Shown: positions 1-6,702, counted from the first letter of the stretch. The stretch is 16,147 nucleotides of DNA from Anaerolineales bacterium (GCA_016928525.1 JAFGKO010000002.1:1-16147), one strand, 5' to 3'. The notes: generated by a model not told the origin, from the sequence alone. Made by a program: numbers and translations.

Positions 1-59
1 ACAAGGATCAACGCGTACTCTACCAGACCTTGACCTTTTTCTTTCGGGGCGAATAACAT
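1..59 (-). CDS. Flp-family type IVb pilin, partial (cut by window edge)
   Basis: The minus strand reads MLFAPKEKGQGLVEYALIL from an ATG at 57-59 and then leaves the window. This is almost identical to the first residues of the complete pilin gene at 96-257, so it is a tandem paralogue. The segment carries the prepilin signature G-XXXX-E-Y (cleavage expected after G9, with E14 and Y15 following) and the start of a hydrophobic helix. A strong ribosome binding site (GAAAGGAG, minus strand, 68-75) lies 8 bases before the ATG. Flp pilins assemble into thin adhesion or tad pili after cleavage by a dedicated peptidase. No terminator is seen in the 36 bases between the two copies, so they are probably co-transcribed. 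Confidence 0.85.
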   Translation of the reverse strand, partial: MLFAPKEKGQGLVEYALIL

Positions 60-95
60 GGTTTTTTCTCCTTTCTTAAGATTTAGTGATTACGT

Positions 96-257
96 CTAGC
101 CGGAAGCGGCTGAGAGGCTGTCATTGATGGTGCTGAAGACGTTGCCAATGATCGGGCCAAGCAGCATGAGGACCGCAATAACAACAATAGCGACCAAAAC
201 AAGAATTAACGCATACTCTACCAGACCTTGGCCTTTTTCTTTCGGGGCAAATAACAT
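96..257 (-). CDS. Flp-family type IVb pilin (53 aa)
   Basis: This is a small prepilin. A short basic leader (MLFAPKEKG) precedes the G-QGLV-EY processing motif, with cleavage expected after G9. It is followed by one long hydrophobic segment (about residues 16-36) and a short polar tail ending SAASG. That architecture and length fit the Flp subfamily of type IVb pilins made by tad systems. The ATG at 255-257 was chosen over an upstream ATG at 305 because it has a GAAAGGAG ribosome binding site at 266-273 and because its N terminus matches the neighbouring partial copy exactly. The assembly genes are not in the window. The gene probably starts from the promoter annotated at 311-338. Confidence 0.88.
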   Translation of the reverse strand: MLFAPKEKGQGLVEYALILVLVAIVVIAVLMLLGPIIGNVFSTINDSLSAASG

Positions 258-310
258 GTATTCATCTCCTTTCTTTATAATAGTCTTCTGTAACTTCAGA
301 AGCATATATC

Positions 311-338
311 ATTATACTTAGGATGAGATTTATTTCAA
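311..338 (-). promoter_or_regulatory. Candidate promoter for the flp pilin genes
   Basis: Read on the minus strand, a TTGAAA -35 box (338-333) is separated by 16 bases from a perfect TATAAT -10 box (316-311). Transcription would start near 304, giving a leader of about 45 bases that carries the pilin ribosome binding site. A pair of TAA-containing repeats 11 bp apart lies just upstream at 359-373, a place where an activator could bind. The assignment is by consensus only. Confidence 0.55.
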
Positions 339-492
339 TGCCTACCATTGAGAATCTGTTAACTTTTTTGTAAGGTGAACGCCCTACAAATATCCTATGG
401 AAATTACTGTCTTTGGTAATCAGCTGGATTTTGGTCATAAGTGTGTGATATTCTTAAAACAACCTTCGCAAGGTTTTTGCACCAGAAGCTAG

Positions 493-1161
493 CTATAGAT
501 AGGCACCGATTAATTCCCAATTGATGACCAGGTCGTACATTCCCACACCTACCAGTAACAGCCCGCTGACCAGATTGATTAGTCGCGCCCGCTGCGCAAA
601 TTGACGTGTGATCCAGCGCTGTGCTGCACCAGAAAAGAAGGATAAAACCAGGAGCGGTATCCCGAACCCCATACCGAACCAAAGGAAGATATTCAATTTG
701 CTGAAAAATTCAGTCGCTGTCAAGGACAGAGCGAAGATACTTACCACCAGCGGACCAGAACAGGGCAGAGCAATCGGGCCATACAGCAGGCCATAGACAA
801 AGGCGTTCACAAAGGGATGCGAAAGCAGCGGTACCTGGATTTGCGGTAAAGTTTTGAAGGGGTTGATGTTCAGCAGAAGAAGAACGCCCAGCAAAATAAT
901 GATCAAATCTGCAATAGGGATGACCACAGAAAGCGCTTGCCCAACCGAAACTGATAGTAATGCGATGATCCCGCCGAGCGCAAGCATCATGGTTAGCACG
1001 CCGGACAGAACAAAGAATCCCAATAGATAGCGGCCAACTTTGCCTTGCAGTCCTTCCTGTCCGCCACTGATGTAGGCCAAGAAGCCAGGATAAAGCGGTA
1101 GTACACAAGGACTGGTGGTCGCCAGTAAGCCAAGAGTGATTGAAGTGAAGATTGCGTCCAT
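493..1161 (-). CDS. ccdA: CcdA/DsbD-family membrane thiol-disulfide electron carrier
   Basis: This 222-residue, very hydrophobic protein has about six membrane helices and is close to the usual CcdA length. The two redox cysteines of the family are present in their usual settings: C19 in SPCVLPLYPGF near the start and C134 in ALPCSGP mid-protein. CcdA proteins pass electrons from cytoplasmic thioredoxin through the membrane to thioredoxin-like proteins outside. Directly upstream on the same strand is a lipid-anchored thioredoxin (1211-1894), the expected partner; the gap is 49 bases and holds a hairpin. The start has a GAGG ribosome binding site just before the ATG. Cytochrome c maturation is the other common role of CcdA, but no cytochrome genes are nearby, so I favour reduction of envelope oxidoreductases, possibly including the two selenoproteins of this cluster. 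Confidence 0.9.
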   Translation of the reverse strand: MDAIFTSITLGLLATTSPCVLPLYPGFLAYISGGQEGLQGKVGRYLLGFFVLSGVLTMMLALGGIIALLSVSVGQALSVVIPIADLIIILLGVLLLLNINPFKTLPQIQVPLLSHPFVNAFVYGLLYGPIALPCSGPLVVSIFALSLTATEFFSKLNIFLWFGMGFGIPLLVLSFFSGAAQRWITRQFAQRARLINLVSGLLLVGVGMYDLVINWELIGAYL

Positions 1162-1171
1162 AAATAACCTC

Positions 1172-1202
1172 GCTCTTCGGAGAGCTCAGCCCTCCGAAGA
1201 GC
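1172..1202 (-). other. Intercistronic hairpin between the thioredoxin lipoprotein gene and ccdA
   Basis: A perfect 10-bp stem (GCTCTTCGGA at 1172-1181 against TCCGAAGAGC at 1193-1202) with an 11-base loop fills the short gap between the two genes. On the minus strand no T-run follows it, so it is more likely an RNA-processing or stability element that adjusts ccdA dosage than a full terminator. Confidence 0.55.
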
Positions 1203-1210
1203 ATTGTAAA

Positions 1211-1894
1211 TTATATACTTTCGTCCAGGAAAGGTTGGATAGCCTGCATTAGATCATCCGCGCTCTTTATGCCAAACGGTAGAGAATGGGCATTGCCATG
1301 ACGGTCGATCACCACAATAGGTGTAGATGGCGGATTGAGGAACTGATCTCCATATAGAGATGCGATCTCGCGAGAGACATCTGCGGATGGCACAGCGTAC
1401 AACCAATCAAAGCCCTTGTCTTCTACGTAGCTTTTGAGCGCTTCGATATTCTCGTTCGGGTCTATGTCCAGGCCAATGCTGACAAAGTCGTCGCGGGCGC
1501 CGAGTTTCTCGTGCAAAGCCTTGACCTGGCCCTGCTGCTTCAAACAGTTGGAGCACCAGATTGCCATGGTTTCGACCAGAACAACCTTGCCTTTGAAGTC
1601 GTTGATGCTGAAGGTCTGGCCTGTACGGGCATCTGTCAGGGCGGTGTCGAACCAGGCGGGGGCTTCCCTCATTTCACCCTCACCCTTGTCATCCATCATT
1701 GCTTCGGGTGTGGCCATTGCATCGTCCATCATAGTATCGTGGGTTGGTTCTGCCATTGTCTCTTCGGGCTTTTCTTCCATCATGGCATCTTCCGGCTTTT
1801 CCATCATTGCATCCGATGTAGCCGTACTACCACAAGCGGTCAGCAGGACGGCCAACAAGAGAACCAGGCTAAGTAAAGTATTACGGGATTTCAT
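1211..1894 (-). CDS. Thioredoxin-fold lipoprotein (TlpA/ResA-like) with Met-rich linker
   Basis: The protein has 227 residues. A lipoprotein signal (MKSRNTLLSL, hydrophobic core, then LLTAC with C21 as lipid anchor) leads to an acidic linker (about 24-78) with repeated AMM and TMM elements. A thioredoxin domain follows (about 80-227) with the redox motif W-C-S-N-C (C114, C117) and a cis-Pro in the STPIVVID segment. It should sit outside the membrane and exchange disulfides, most likely reduced by the CcdA encoded next. The start at 1894 was chosen because AAGGAG lies 6 bases upstream and the lipoprotein signal begins there; a longer reading from 1936 would put 14 residues in front of the signal. 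The linker holds 11 methionines in about 47 residues, which is unusual and could serve metal binding or be a substrate for the MsrPQ system. It is divergently transcribed from the response regulator gene. Confidence 0.88.
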   Translation of the reverse strand: MKSRNTLLSLVLLLAVLLTACGSTATSDAMMEKPEDAMMEEKPEETMAEPTHDTMMDDAMATPEAMMDDKGEGEMREAPAWFDTALTDARTGQTFSINDFKGKVVLVETMAIWCSNCLKQQGQVKALHEKLGARDDFVSIGLDIDPNENIEALKSYVEDKGFDWLYAVPSADVSREIASLYGDQFLNPPSTPIVVIDRHGNAHSLPFGIKSADDLMQAIQPFLDESI

Positions 1895-1927
1895 GTTTTC
1901 TCCTTGTAAGTTGTTTGTGATGGACGC

Positions 1928-1948
1928 ATGATACACAGTCGGTCTTAC
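1928..1948 (-). promoter_or_regulatory. Candidate promoter with GTAAG box for the thioredoxin lipoprotein gene
   Basis: The minus strand shows GTAAG (1948-1944), a 10-base gap, and TATCAT (1933-1928) as a likely -10 box. The same GTAAG-N10-TATCAT arrangement occurs upstream of the UINC selenoprotein gene at 3982-4002. There is no good -35 box, consistent with activator dependence. Confidence 0.45.
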
Positions 1949-1965
1949 AAAACACCTTCGTTTTC

Positions 1966-2004
1966 CTTAACTGTTTCTGAACGCTCCCGTAAGAAATTTG
2001 TAAC
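1966..2004 (+). promoter_or_regulatory. Array of 11-bp phased repeats upstream of the two-component operon
   Basis: Four short direct repeats share a central AA dinucleotide at exactly 11-bp steps: CTTAAC (1966-1971), CTGAAC (1977-1982), CGTAAG (1988-1993) and TGTAAC (1999-2004). OmpR/PhoB-family regulators typically bind direct repeats with 10-11-bp spacing next to the -35 region, and the adjacent gene encodes such a regulator, so autoregulation is likely. Possible -10 boxes downstream are CTTAAT (2016-2021) and TATGAT (2027-2032). The array may also act on the divergent thioredoxin lipoprotein gene. Confidence 0.5.
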
Positions 2005-2051
2005 CTCTTTCCTTTCTTAATCAGGGTATGATTGCAGCAAGAGAGGGCTCC

Positions 2052-2744
2052 ATGAGTGAACCAACGATCCTTGTTGTCGAAGACGAACCCAGCATCTCAG
2101 AGGTGGTGGGACTATATTTAAAACGCGCCGGATATCAGGTGCAAACTGCGGCGGATGGAAAGATCGCTATGACAATGCTGGAAAAGGGTATGCCTGACCT
2201 CGTTGTCCTGGATCTGATGCTACCGGAAATCGACGGTCTTTCCCTGACCCGCTGGCTGCGTGATCGCTCCGATGTGCCCATCATCATGCTGACGGCGCGG
2301 CGCGAGGAGATCGACCGCATCGCAGGGCTGGAAATGGGCGCAGACGATTATGTGGTCAAACCCTTCAGCCCGCAGGAACTGGTCAGCCGTGTACGGGCGG
2401 TGATGCGGCGTATGAAACGGGAGCAAGCTCCGGCTGAGTCCGAACGTCCGCTGACGTTTGGAAATTTGGTCATCAATGCGTTAAGTCGGACAGTCACAAT
2501 ATCTGGGAAGGATATCCCGCTGACGGCCAAGGAATTCGATATGCTCTACCTGCTGGCGCAACATCCGAAGCAGGTCTATACGCGCGAGCAGTTGCTGGAC
2601 CGCGTCTGGGGTGGGGCCGAGTACATTGACCCCGGTACGGTGACGGTGCACATCCGGCGTGTGCGCGAGAAGATCGAGGCCGACCCATCTAACCCGGCCC
2701 GGCTGGTGACGGTGTGGGGGGTGGGCTATAAGTTTGAGCCATGA
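2052..2744 (+). CDS. OmpR/PhoB-family response regulator
   Basis: The protein has 230 residues. A receiver domain (about 4-118) carries the acidic pair E10/D11, phospho-acceptor D54 in VVLDLMLPE, T81 and K103 in VVKPFSP. A winged-helix DNA-binding domain follows (about 130-230) with the family's closing VWGVGYKFEP. It should bind DNA as a dimer after phosphorylation by the kinase encoded next; the genes overlap by ATGA. The start at 2052 has a purine-rich GAGAGGG site and begins where receiver domains normally begin. An in-frame ATG at 2028 would add 8 residues but overlaps a possible -10 box. Targets are not proven. Phased repeats upstream of this operon and of the selenoprotein gene at 4025 suggest the local redox genes, much as E. 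coli HprR controls msrPQ. Confidence 0.93.
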   Translation: MSEPTILVVEDEPSISEVVGLYLKRAGYQVQTAADGKIAMTMLEKGMPDLVVLDLMLPEIDGLSLTRWLRDRSDVPIIMLTARREEIDRIAGLEMGADDYVVKPFSPQELVSRVRAVMRRMKREQAPAESERPLTFGNLVINALSRTVTISGKDIPLTAKEFDMLYLLAQHPKQVYTREQLLDRVWGGAEYIDPGTVTVHIRRVREKIEADPSNPARLVTVWGVGYKFEP

Positions 2745-3952
2745 ACACATTCATCCGATACATCCTCGGCGTACTCGCCATTTTTGCCATCTCGCTAGGC
2801 GTCTTTTATCTGGTGATGTCCCCGCCGATGAACGAGCTGAGGCTGATGGCGCTATTCCTGGCGATCACGGCCCTGGTCTCCAGCTTGGCGGGCTACCTGG
2901 CCTATCGCCTGGGCTGGATCGCGTTGACGCCCAGCCTGCGCTGGGGGCTTATGGCGATCTACGCAATTTCCGGCATCCTGACCTTTTTCAACGTCTGGTT
3001 CTCGGCGCGCTTGATGTTCGCCAGCGAACATGATCTGCTGCTGGCGAGCGTATTGCTGGTCTTTGCCGGGGGCATGGCGATGGCATTGGGATACTTCCTT
3101 TCTAGCACGATGACGGACCGTATCCATTTACTCAAGCATGCCGCTGGGAAACTGGCTCAGGGAAACCTCGAAACGCGCGTACCCGTCTCTGGGCGCGATG
3201 AAGTTGCCACGCTGGCAGAGTCGTTCAACCAAATGGCCTCCCAACTCCAGGCTGCGGACGAAAAGCAGCGCGAGCTCGAACGCTTGCGCACCGATCTGAT
3301 CGCCTGGGTCAGCCACGACTTGCAAACTCCGCTGGCCTCCATCCGTGCCATCCTGGAAGCGCTCTATGATGGGATGGTGGAAGAGCCCGAAACCGTCAAA
3401 CGCTATCTCAATACCGCCCAGCGCGACGTGCGTTCGCTCTCGGCCCTGATCGATGACCTGTTCCAGATGGCGCAACTCGATGCGGGTGGCATTCCGCTCG
3501 AAAAAGCCGATTCGTCTCTGGCAGACCTGATCTCGGATACGCTCGAATCCTTTTCTGAGCTGGCCTCGCGTCAAGGTATAACATTGAAGGGTTCGGCTGA
3601 AGCCAATGTCGATCCGGTGCTGATGGACACGCAACGCATTGGGCGTGTGCTGAACAACCTGATCGGAAACGCGCTGCGGCACACATCTCCCGGGGGAATG
3701 GTAGAGGTGCGGGCGCGGCGAGCAAATGGGGGAGTGGAAGTGACCGTTTGTGATACAGGCGAGGGCATTCGCCCTGAAGACCTGCCAAATATCTTCGAGA
3801 GTTTCTACCGGGGCGAAAAGTCCCGCAGCCGGGCAACGGGCGGGGCCGGGCTGGGACTGGCCATTGCGCAGGGCATCGTCCGCGCGCATGGGGGTGAAAT
3901 CCGCGTCGAGAGCCAACCGGGGGATACGCGTTTTATCTTCACTCTTCCTTAA
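2741..3952 (+). CDS. Membrane sensor histidine kinase
   Basis: The protein has 403 residues. Four predicted membrane helices (about 8-26, 35-55, 65-88, 97-120) are separated by short loops, so there is no large periplasmic sensor domain. A HAMP linker (about 121-173), a dimerisation/phospho-acceptor domain with H192 in VSHDLQTPL, and an ATPase domain follow; the latter has the N box (N306-N310), DTGEGI (338-343), the F box near 351-356, and GAGLGLAI (368-375). All kinase boxes look intact. The start overlaps the regulator's stop codon by ATGA, so the pair is translationally coupled. With such short extracytoplasmic loops, the signal is probably sensed within or at the membrane, for instance quinone or thiol redox state, but this is inference. 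Confidence 0.93.
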   Translation: MNTFIRYILGVLAIFAISLGVFYLVMSPPMNELRLMALFLAITALVSSLAGYLAYRLGWIALTPSLRWGLMAIYAISGILTFFNVWFSARLMFASEHDLLLASVLLVFAGGMAMALGYFLSSTMTDRIHLLKHAAGKLAQGNLETRVPVSGRDEVATLAESFNQMASQLQAADEKQRELERLRTDLIAWVSHDLQTPLASIRAILEALYDGMVEEPETVKRYLNTAQRDVRSLSALIDDLFQMAQLDAGGIPLEKADSSLADLISDTLESFSELASRQGITLKGSAEANVDPVLMDTQRIGRVLNNLIGNALRHTSPGGMVEVRARRANGGVEVTVCDTGEGIRPEDLPNIFESFYRGEKSRSRATGGAGLGLAIAQGIVRAHGGEIRVESQPGDTRFIFTLP

Positions 3953-3966
3953 CCAACTTCTCAGCC

Positions 3967-4002
3967 TTTTGTAATCTTTTCGTAAGGAAGTTTTTGTATC
4001 AT
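3967..4002 (+). promoter_or_regulatory. Phased GTAA repeats and -10 box upstream of the UINC selenoprotein gene
   Basis: Two copies, TTTTGTAAT and TTTTCGTAAG, place GTAA at 3971 and 3982, exactly 11 bp apart. TATCAT at 3997-4002 follows GTAAG after 10 bases and is the probable -10 box. The repeats cover the expected -35 region, as is usual for OmpR-family activation. The site sits in the 70-base gap after the kinase gene, so the selenoprotein-msrPQ unit can have its own promoter as well as read-through from the kinase operon. Confidence 0.5.
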
Positions 4003-4024
4003 CAGACCATCAAGGAGGCTGATG

Positions 4025-4615
4025 ATGAAGCGACTTTGGATCCTTCGACTACGCTCAGTACAGGCCTTTGGACTGCTCCTGTTCGGACTTGTCGCCTGCG
4101 GGACAGTTTCCACCCAAGAGGCAGAAAGCGAGACTCCCAAACTTGTGCCGACCAGTGCATCTCTCCCGGACCTGGGGCCTGCTCCCGAATTAACCAACGA
4201 AGTCTGGGTGAATGTGGACGCGCCACTGCGACTGGCCAACCTACGTGGCAAAGTCGTTGCCATCGATATGTGGACTTTTGGCTGAATAAACTGCAAAAAC
4301 GTAATTCCCTCGTTGAGGGAATGGCACAACAAATATAAAGACCAGGGTCTGGTGATCATTGGCAATCACTATCCCGAATTTTCTTACGAAGAAGACCTTG
4401 ACAACCTGAAACAAGCCATCATCGACCTGGATGTCCCTTATGCCGTGGCGCAGGACAATGACCGTAAAACCTGGTCAGCCTATAAGAACCGCTACTGGCC
4501 TACCCTGTACCTGATTGACAAGCGTGGCCACATCCGCTACGTTCATATTGGCGAAGGCCGTTATGCAGAGACAGAAGCTGCTATCCAGGCATTATTGGCA
4601 GAGAGTTATCCGTAA
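4025..4615 (+). CDS. Selenocysteine-containing TlpA/redoxin-like lipoprotein (UINC motif, UGA at 4283-4285)
   Basis: Reading frame 2 runs from 4025 to TAA at 4613 with a single internal UGA, giving 196 residues if UGA is Sec. A lipoprotein signal ends in LVAC (C25). The fold then reads [11 protein letters not shown]87-INC90-KNVIPSL. Relatives have WT-x-x-C-I-N-C at this place, so the UGA replaces the first, attacking Cys and the second Cys remains. The thioredoxin fold continues without break to [11 protein letters not shown], cis-Pro159 in [12 protein letters not shown], and the end. A perfect hairpin with a G-U-U loop lies 26 bases past the UGA (see 4304-4322). AAGGAGG at 4012-4018 serves the start; ATG at 4022 is also possible but very close to it. 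The role is likely thiol-disulfide exchange or peroxide reduction outside the membrane. A broken gene is the alternative, but the intact downstream frame, the exact position and a second case at 7007 argue against it. Confidence 0.85.
4041..4065 (+). repeat. Dispersed repeat of the CTTCGACTACGCTCAG type inside the signal-peptide coding region
   Basis: The bases around CCTTCGACTACGCTCAGTAC resemble a short dispersed repeat I have seen in many bacterial genomes, usually between genes and recognisable by spurious peptides such as LSVVEG on its reverse strand. Here it is translated as the basic and early hydrophobic part of the lipoprotein signal (LRLRSVQAF). The identification is from memory; no second copy is in the window. 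Confidence 0.5.
4304..4322 (+). promoter_or_regulatory. Candidate bacterial SECIS hairpin for UGA 4283-4285
   Basis: ATTCCCTC (4304-4311) and GAGGGAAT (4315-4322) form a perfect 8-bp stem closing a GUU loop (4312-4314). The loop G is the 27th base after the UGA. Bacterial SECIS elements lie within the coding sequence just past the UGA, with a stable upper stem and a conserved G near the start of a small loop, generally about 16-37 bases downstream. SelB with Sec-tRNA would bind here. It codes for IPSLREW at the same time. Confidence 0.72.
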
Positions 4616-4675
4616 ACCCTCACCCCTGCCCCTTCGCGAAGCACCCTTGTGGGGCTCCCGAGGGGAGAGGGGAAA
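4616..4675 (+). repeat. Imperfect palindromic C/G-rich dispersed repeat upstream of msrP
   Basis: The gap between the selenoprotein gene and msrP begins with CCCTCACCCCTGCCCCTTCG and ends with CGAGGGGAGAGGGGAAAGG, which pair imperfectly across an inner CCC/GGG hairpin. This C-rich/G-rich palindrome resembles a widespread interspersed repeat. Transcribed, it would fold into a hairpin just before the msrP ribosome binding site and could lower read-through or protect the mRNA. Confidence 0.5.
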
Positions 4676-4691
4676 GGAAGAAGGTGAAACC

Positions 4692-5657
4692 ATGACCGAC
4701 AAATTCAAATCCATCCCTGTGCTCTCTTCGGAGATCACACCCAAATCCCTGTATCTCTCCCGCCGCGACTTCCTCAAGGCCGCAGGCATTTTAACCGGTA
4801 CGGCCTTACTGGCTGCTTGTGCGCCCAAGGTCAGCGAGCAGACCGCGGATCCAGGTACAGAAGCGCCTGCTCCTTCGTCTGCTGGAAAGGTGGACGAACT
4901 CGGTGATCCGGCCAATGCGTTCGAAGAGATCACCAATTACAACAACTTCTACGAGTTCAGCACTGACAAACAGGCTGTTGCCGGGCTTTCTAAAGGTTTC
5001 ACAACCGAGCCCTGGGCTGTGGAAGTCGGCGGCCTGGTCAACAACCCGAAAACCTACGGCATCGAAGACCTGCTCAAGCTGTTCCCGCAGGAAGAGCGTA
5101 TTTACCGCCTGCGTTGTGTAGAAGCCTGGAGCATGGTCATCCCGTGGAATGGCTTCCCGCTTGCCAGCCTCTTGAATGAAGTCGAGCCAACTTCGGATGC
5201 GAAGTATGTTCGCTTTGAGTCCGTCGACAGGCCTGATGAAATGCCCGGTCAAAAAAGCCCGTTCTATTCCTGGCCGTATCAAGAAGGCCTGCGTCTGGAC
5301 GAAGCCATGAATGATCTGACTATCCTGGCTACCGGTCTATACGGTGAGATGATGCCCAACCAAAACGGCGCGCCCATTCGCCTGGTCGTTCCGTGGAAGT
5401 ATGGTTTCAAATCTATCAAATCCATCGTCAAGATTGAATTAGTGGATTACCAGCCCGAAACATTGTGGAACACCGCTGCTCCCAACGAATACGGCTTCTA
5501 CTCGAATGTCAATCCCCAGGTATCGCATCCGCGCTGGTCGCAGAATACCGAGCGCCGCATCGGTGAGTTGGGACGCCGTGCCACGCACATGTTCAACGGT
5601 TATGCCGAGCAGGTTGCATACCTTTATGAGGGCATGGACCTGGCGAAGTTTTACTAA
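4692..5657 (+). CDS. msrP: MsrP, molybdopterin subunit of envelope methionine-sulfoxide reductase
   Basis: The protein has 321 residues, close to E. coli MsrP (334). A Tat signal with the twin-arginine motif SRRDFLK (R24, R25) is followed by [13 protein letters not shown], so it may be both Tat-exported and lipidated at C43. The body carries the family's conserved blocks: W108 region, [15 protein letters not shown] with C142 as the likely molybdenum ligand, [17 protein letters not shown], and [14 protein letters not shown]. MsrP uses a mono-nucleotide molybdopterin cofactor to reduce methionine sulfoxide in envelope proteins, taking electrons from the heme membrane protein MsrQ, which starts one base after its stop. 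The ATG at 4692 lies behind AAGGTG and starts the Tat signal; an upstream in-frame start would run through the repeat. It follows the UINC selenoprotein gene on the same strand. Confidence 0.93.
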   Translation: MTDKFKSIPVLSSEITPKSLYLSRRDFLKAAGILTGTALLAACAPKVSEQTADPGTEAPAPSSAGKVDELGDPANAFEEITNYNNFYEFSTDKQAVAGLSKGFTTEPWAVEVGGLVNNPKTYGIEDLLKLFPQEERIYRLRCVEAWSMVIPWNGFPLASLLNEVEPTSDAKYVRFESVDRPDEMPGQKSPFYSWPYQEGLRLDEAMNDLTILATGLYGEMMPNQNGAPIRLVVPWKYGFKSIKSIVKIELVDYQPETLWNTAAPNEYGFYSNVNPQVSHPRWSQNTERRIGELGRRATHMFNGYAEQVAYLYEGMDLAKFY

Positions 5658-5658
5658 A

Positions 5659-6348
5659 ATGAAACAACTGCGTTTCACCCCTCTACAAATCGTCATGCAC
5701 ATCTACGCGTGGAGCGGCCTTGTCCACCTGTTGTATGATTTCGCTCTGGGGAATCTCTCGGTCAACCCCATCCAGGACTTGGAGCAACGCACCGGACGGC
5801 ACGCGATCACGCTCCTAGTTTTATCCCTGCTATGTACGCCGCTCAACACCCTTTTCGGCTGGAAAGAGCCGCTCAAACGCCGTCGCGCTCTCGGTTTGTA
5901 CTCTTTTATGTACGCGACCATCCACATCTTGATCTTCCTCGACCTGGATTATGGCCTGGCCTGGGGTCTGATTATCCAGAGCATCCTAGAGAAGCCCTAC
6001 ATCATCTTTGGAGTTATCACTTTCTTGCTGCTGACCCCGCTGGCTGTGACTTCCTTCGACATCTGGAAAGTCCGCCTCAAGAAGAACTGGAAGCGCCTGC
6101 ACCAGACTGTTTACTTCATTGCCCCACTGGCAGTTCTCCATTTTGCTTTATCGAAAAAGGGAGACATCTTCCAATTGCAAGGCGATATTGTCAGGCCGTT
6201 GATCTACGGACTGGTTGTCCTGATCCTGCTAATTCTTCGCATTCCAAAAATCCGCAAAAGCCTCGCCTCATTCCGGACTGGCTACCTGCTCCCGTTTTTC
6301 AGGAGACTCCAAAGCCAAAAAACCGTCAATACCGCGAGTGCGGACTAA
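5659..6348 (+). CDS. msrQ: MsrQ, heme-binding membrane subunit of methionine-sulfoxide reductase
   Basis: The protein has 229 residues with about six membrane helices, a ferric-reductase-like transmembrane fold. Histidines at H48, H89, H148 and H161 sit in or near helices and include the likely heme ligands (family: H91, H151, H164 in E. coli). The segment KKNWKRLHQTVYF before H161 is typical. MsrQ carries electrons from the quinone pool or a flavin reductase to MsrP outside the membrane. The ATG follows the msrP stop by one base, so the two genes are coupled. The tail after about residue 205 is basic and cytoplasmic. Confidence 0.92.
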   Translation: MKQLRFTPLQIVMHIYAWSGLVHLLYDFALGNLSVNPIQDLEQRTGRHAITLLVLSLLCTPLNTLFGWKEPLKRRRALGLYSFMYATIHILIFLDLDYGLAWGLIIQSILEKPYIIFGVITFLLLTPLAVTSFDIWKVRLKKNWKRLHQTVYFIAPLAVLHFALSKKGDIFQLQGDIVRPLIYGLVVLILLILRIPKIRKSLASFRTGYLLPFFRRLQSQKTVNTASAD

Positions 6349-6368
6349 ATATCCAGCTTTGTTATGTG

Positions 6369-6402
6369 GAAGAGCCAAGTGTCAGCTGACACTTGGCTCT
6401 TC
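6369..6402. terminator. Perfect 34-base palindrome between convergent genes
   Basis: GAAGAGCCAAGTGTCAG (6369-6385) is followed at once by its exact reverse complement (6386-6402), giving a 17-bp stem before allowing for a loop. It lies between the end of msrQ and the end of the convergent small membrane protein gene. T-rich sequence follows on the plus strand (TCCTCTTT), so it is a good terminator for msrQ and may work in both directions. Confidence 0.75.
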
Positions 6403-6408
6403 TCCTCT

Positions 6409-6633
6409 TTAAAATAGGCCGCGCAATGTAAGTAGCAATCCCACTATCGCCAACGGGATGCCGATAATTGCGCCAACGATGGTCAGGCTGACGATCACAC
6501 CGACGATCATGAGTACCAATCCCAGGATTACAGCCACGATGCGGCCAGTAAATTCGACGATCCCGCTGATAAGTTTCCATAACGCCCAAAACGGCCATAA
6601 GTACCAGGGAATTTTTCGTTTGTTTTCAGACAT
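6409..6633 (-). CDS. Small two-helix membrane protein of unknown function
   Basis: The protein has 74 residues. A short basic N terminus with several aromatic residues (MSENKRKIPWYLWPFWALWK) leads to a long hydrophobic stretch (about 21-72) rich in Val, Ile and Gly, enough for two membrane helices. No catalytic motif is visible. The start at 6633 has a strong GGAGG site (minus strand, 6639-6644); an in-frame ATG at 6681 would add 16 residues without such a site. It converges on msrQ and diverges from the UPYC selenoprotein gene. I do not recognise a family with certainty. Confidence 0.72.
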   Translation of the reverse strand: MSENKRKIPWYLWPFWALWKLISGIVEFTGRIVAVILGLVLMIVGVIVSLTIVGAIIGIPLAIVGLLLTLRGLF

Positions 6634-6702
6634 TTTTACCTCCACATAGGATATACGTCTTATATCCCGAAAAAGTGGCAAACAAAATTGGACTATTTAT
6701 GG

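Noticed and set aside
359..373. TTAA/GTAA pair 11 bp apart upstream of flp as a regulator site
   Set aside because: Only two weak repeats, in the opposite orientation to the promoter they would serve; not enough to link the pili to the redox regulon.
3128..3916. A 262-codon open frame on the minus strand opposite the histidine kinase
   Set aside because: It is antisense to a complete, well-recognised kinase and its translation has no family features; high GC third positions keep it open.
4022..4285. A stand-alone 87-residue lipoprotein ending at UGA, with a separate downstream ORF
   Set aside because: The downstream frame is the direct continuation of the same thioredoxin fold, and a hairpin suited to SECIS follows the UGA; two separate genes would each lack half a fold.
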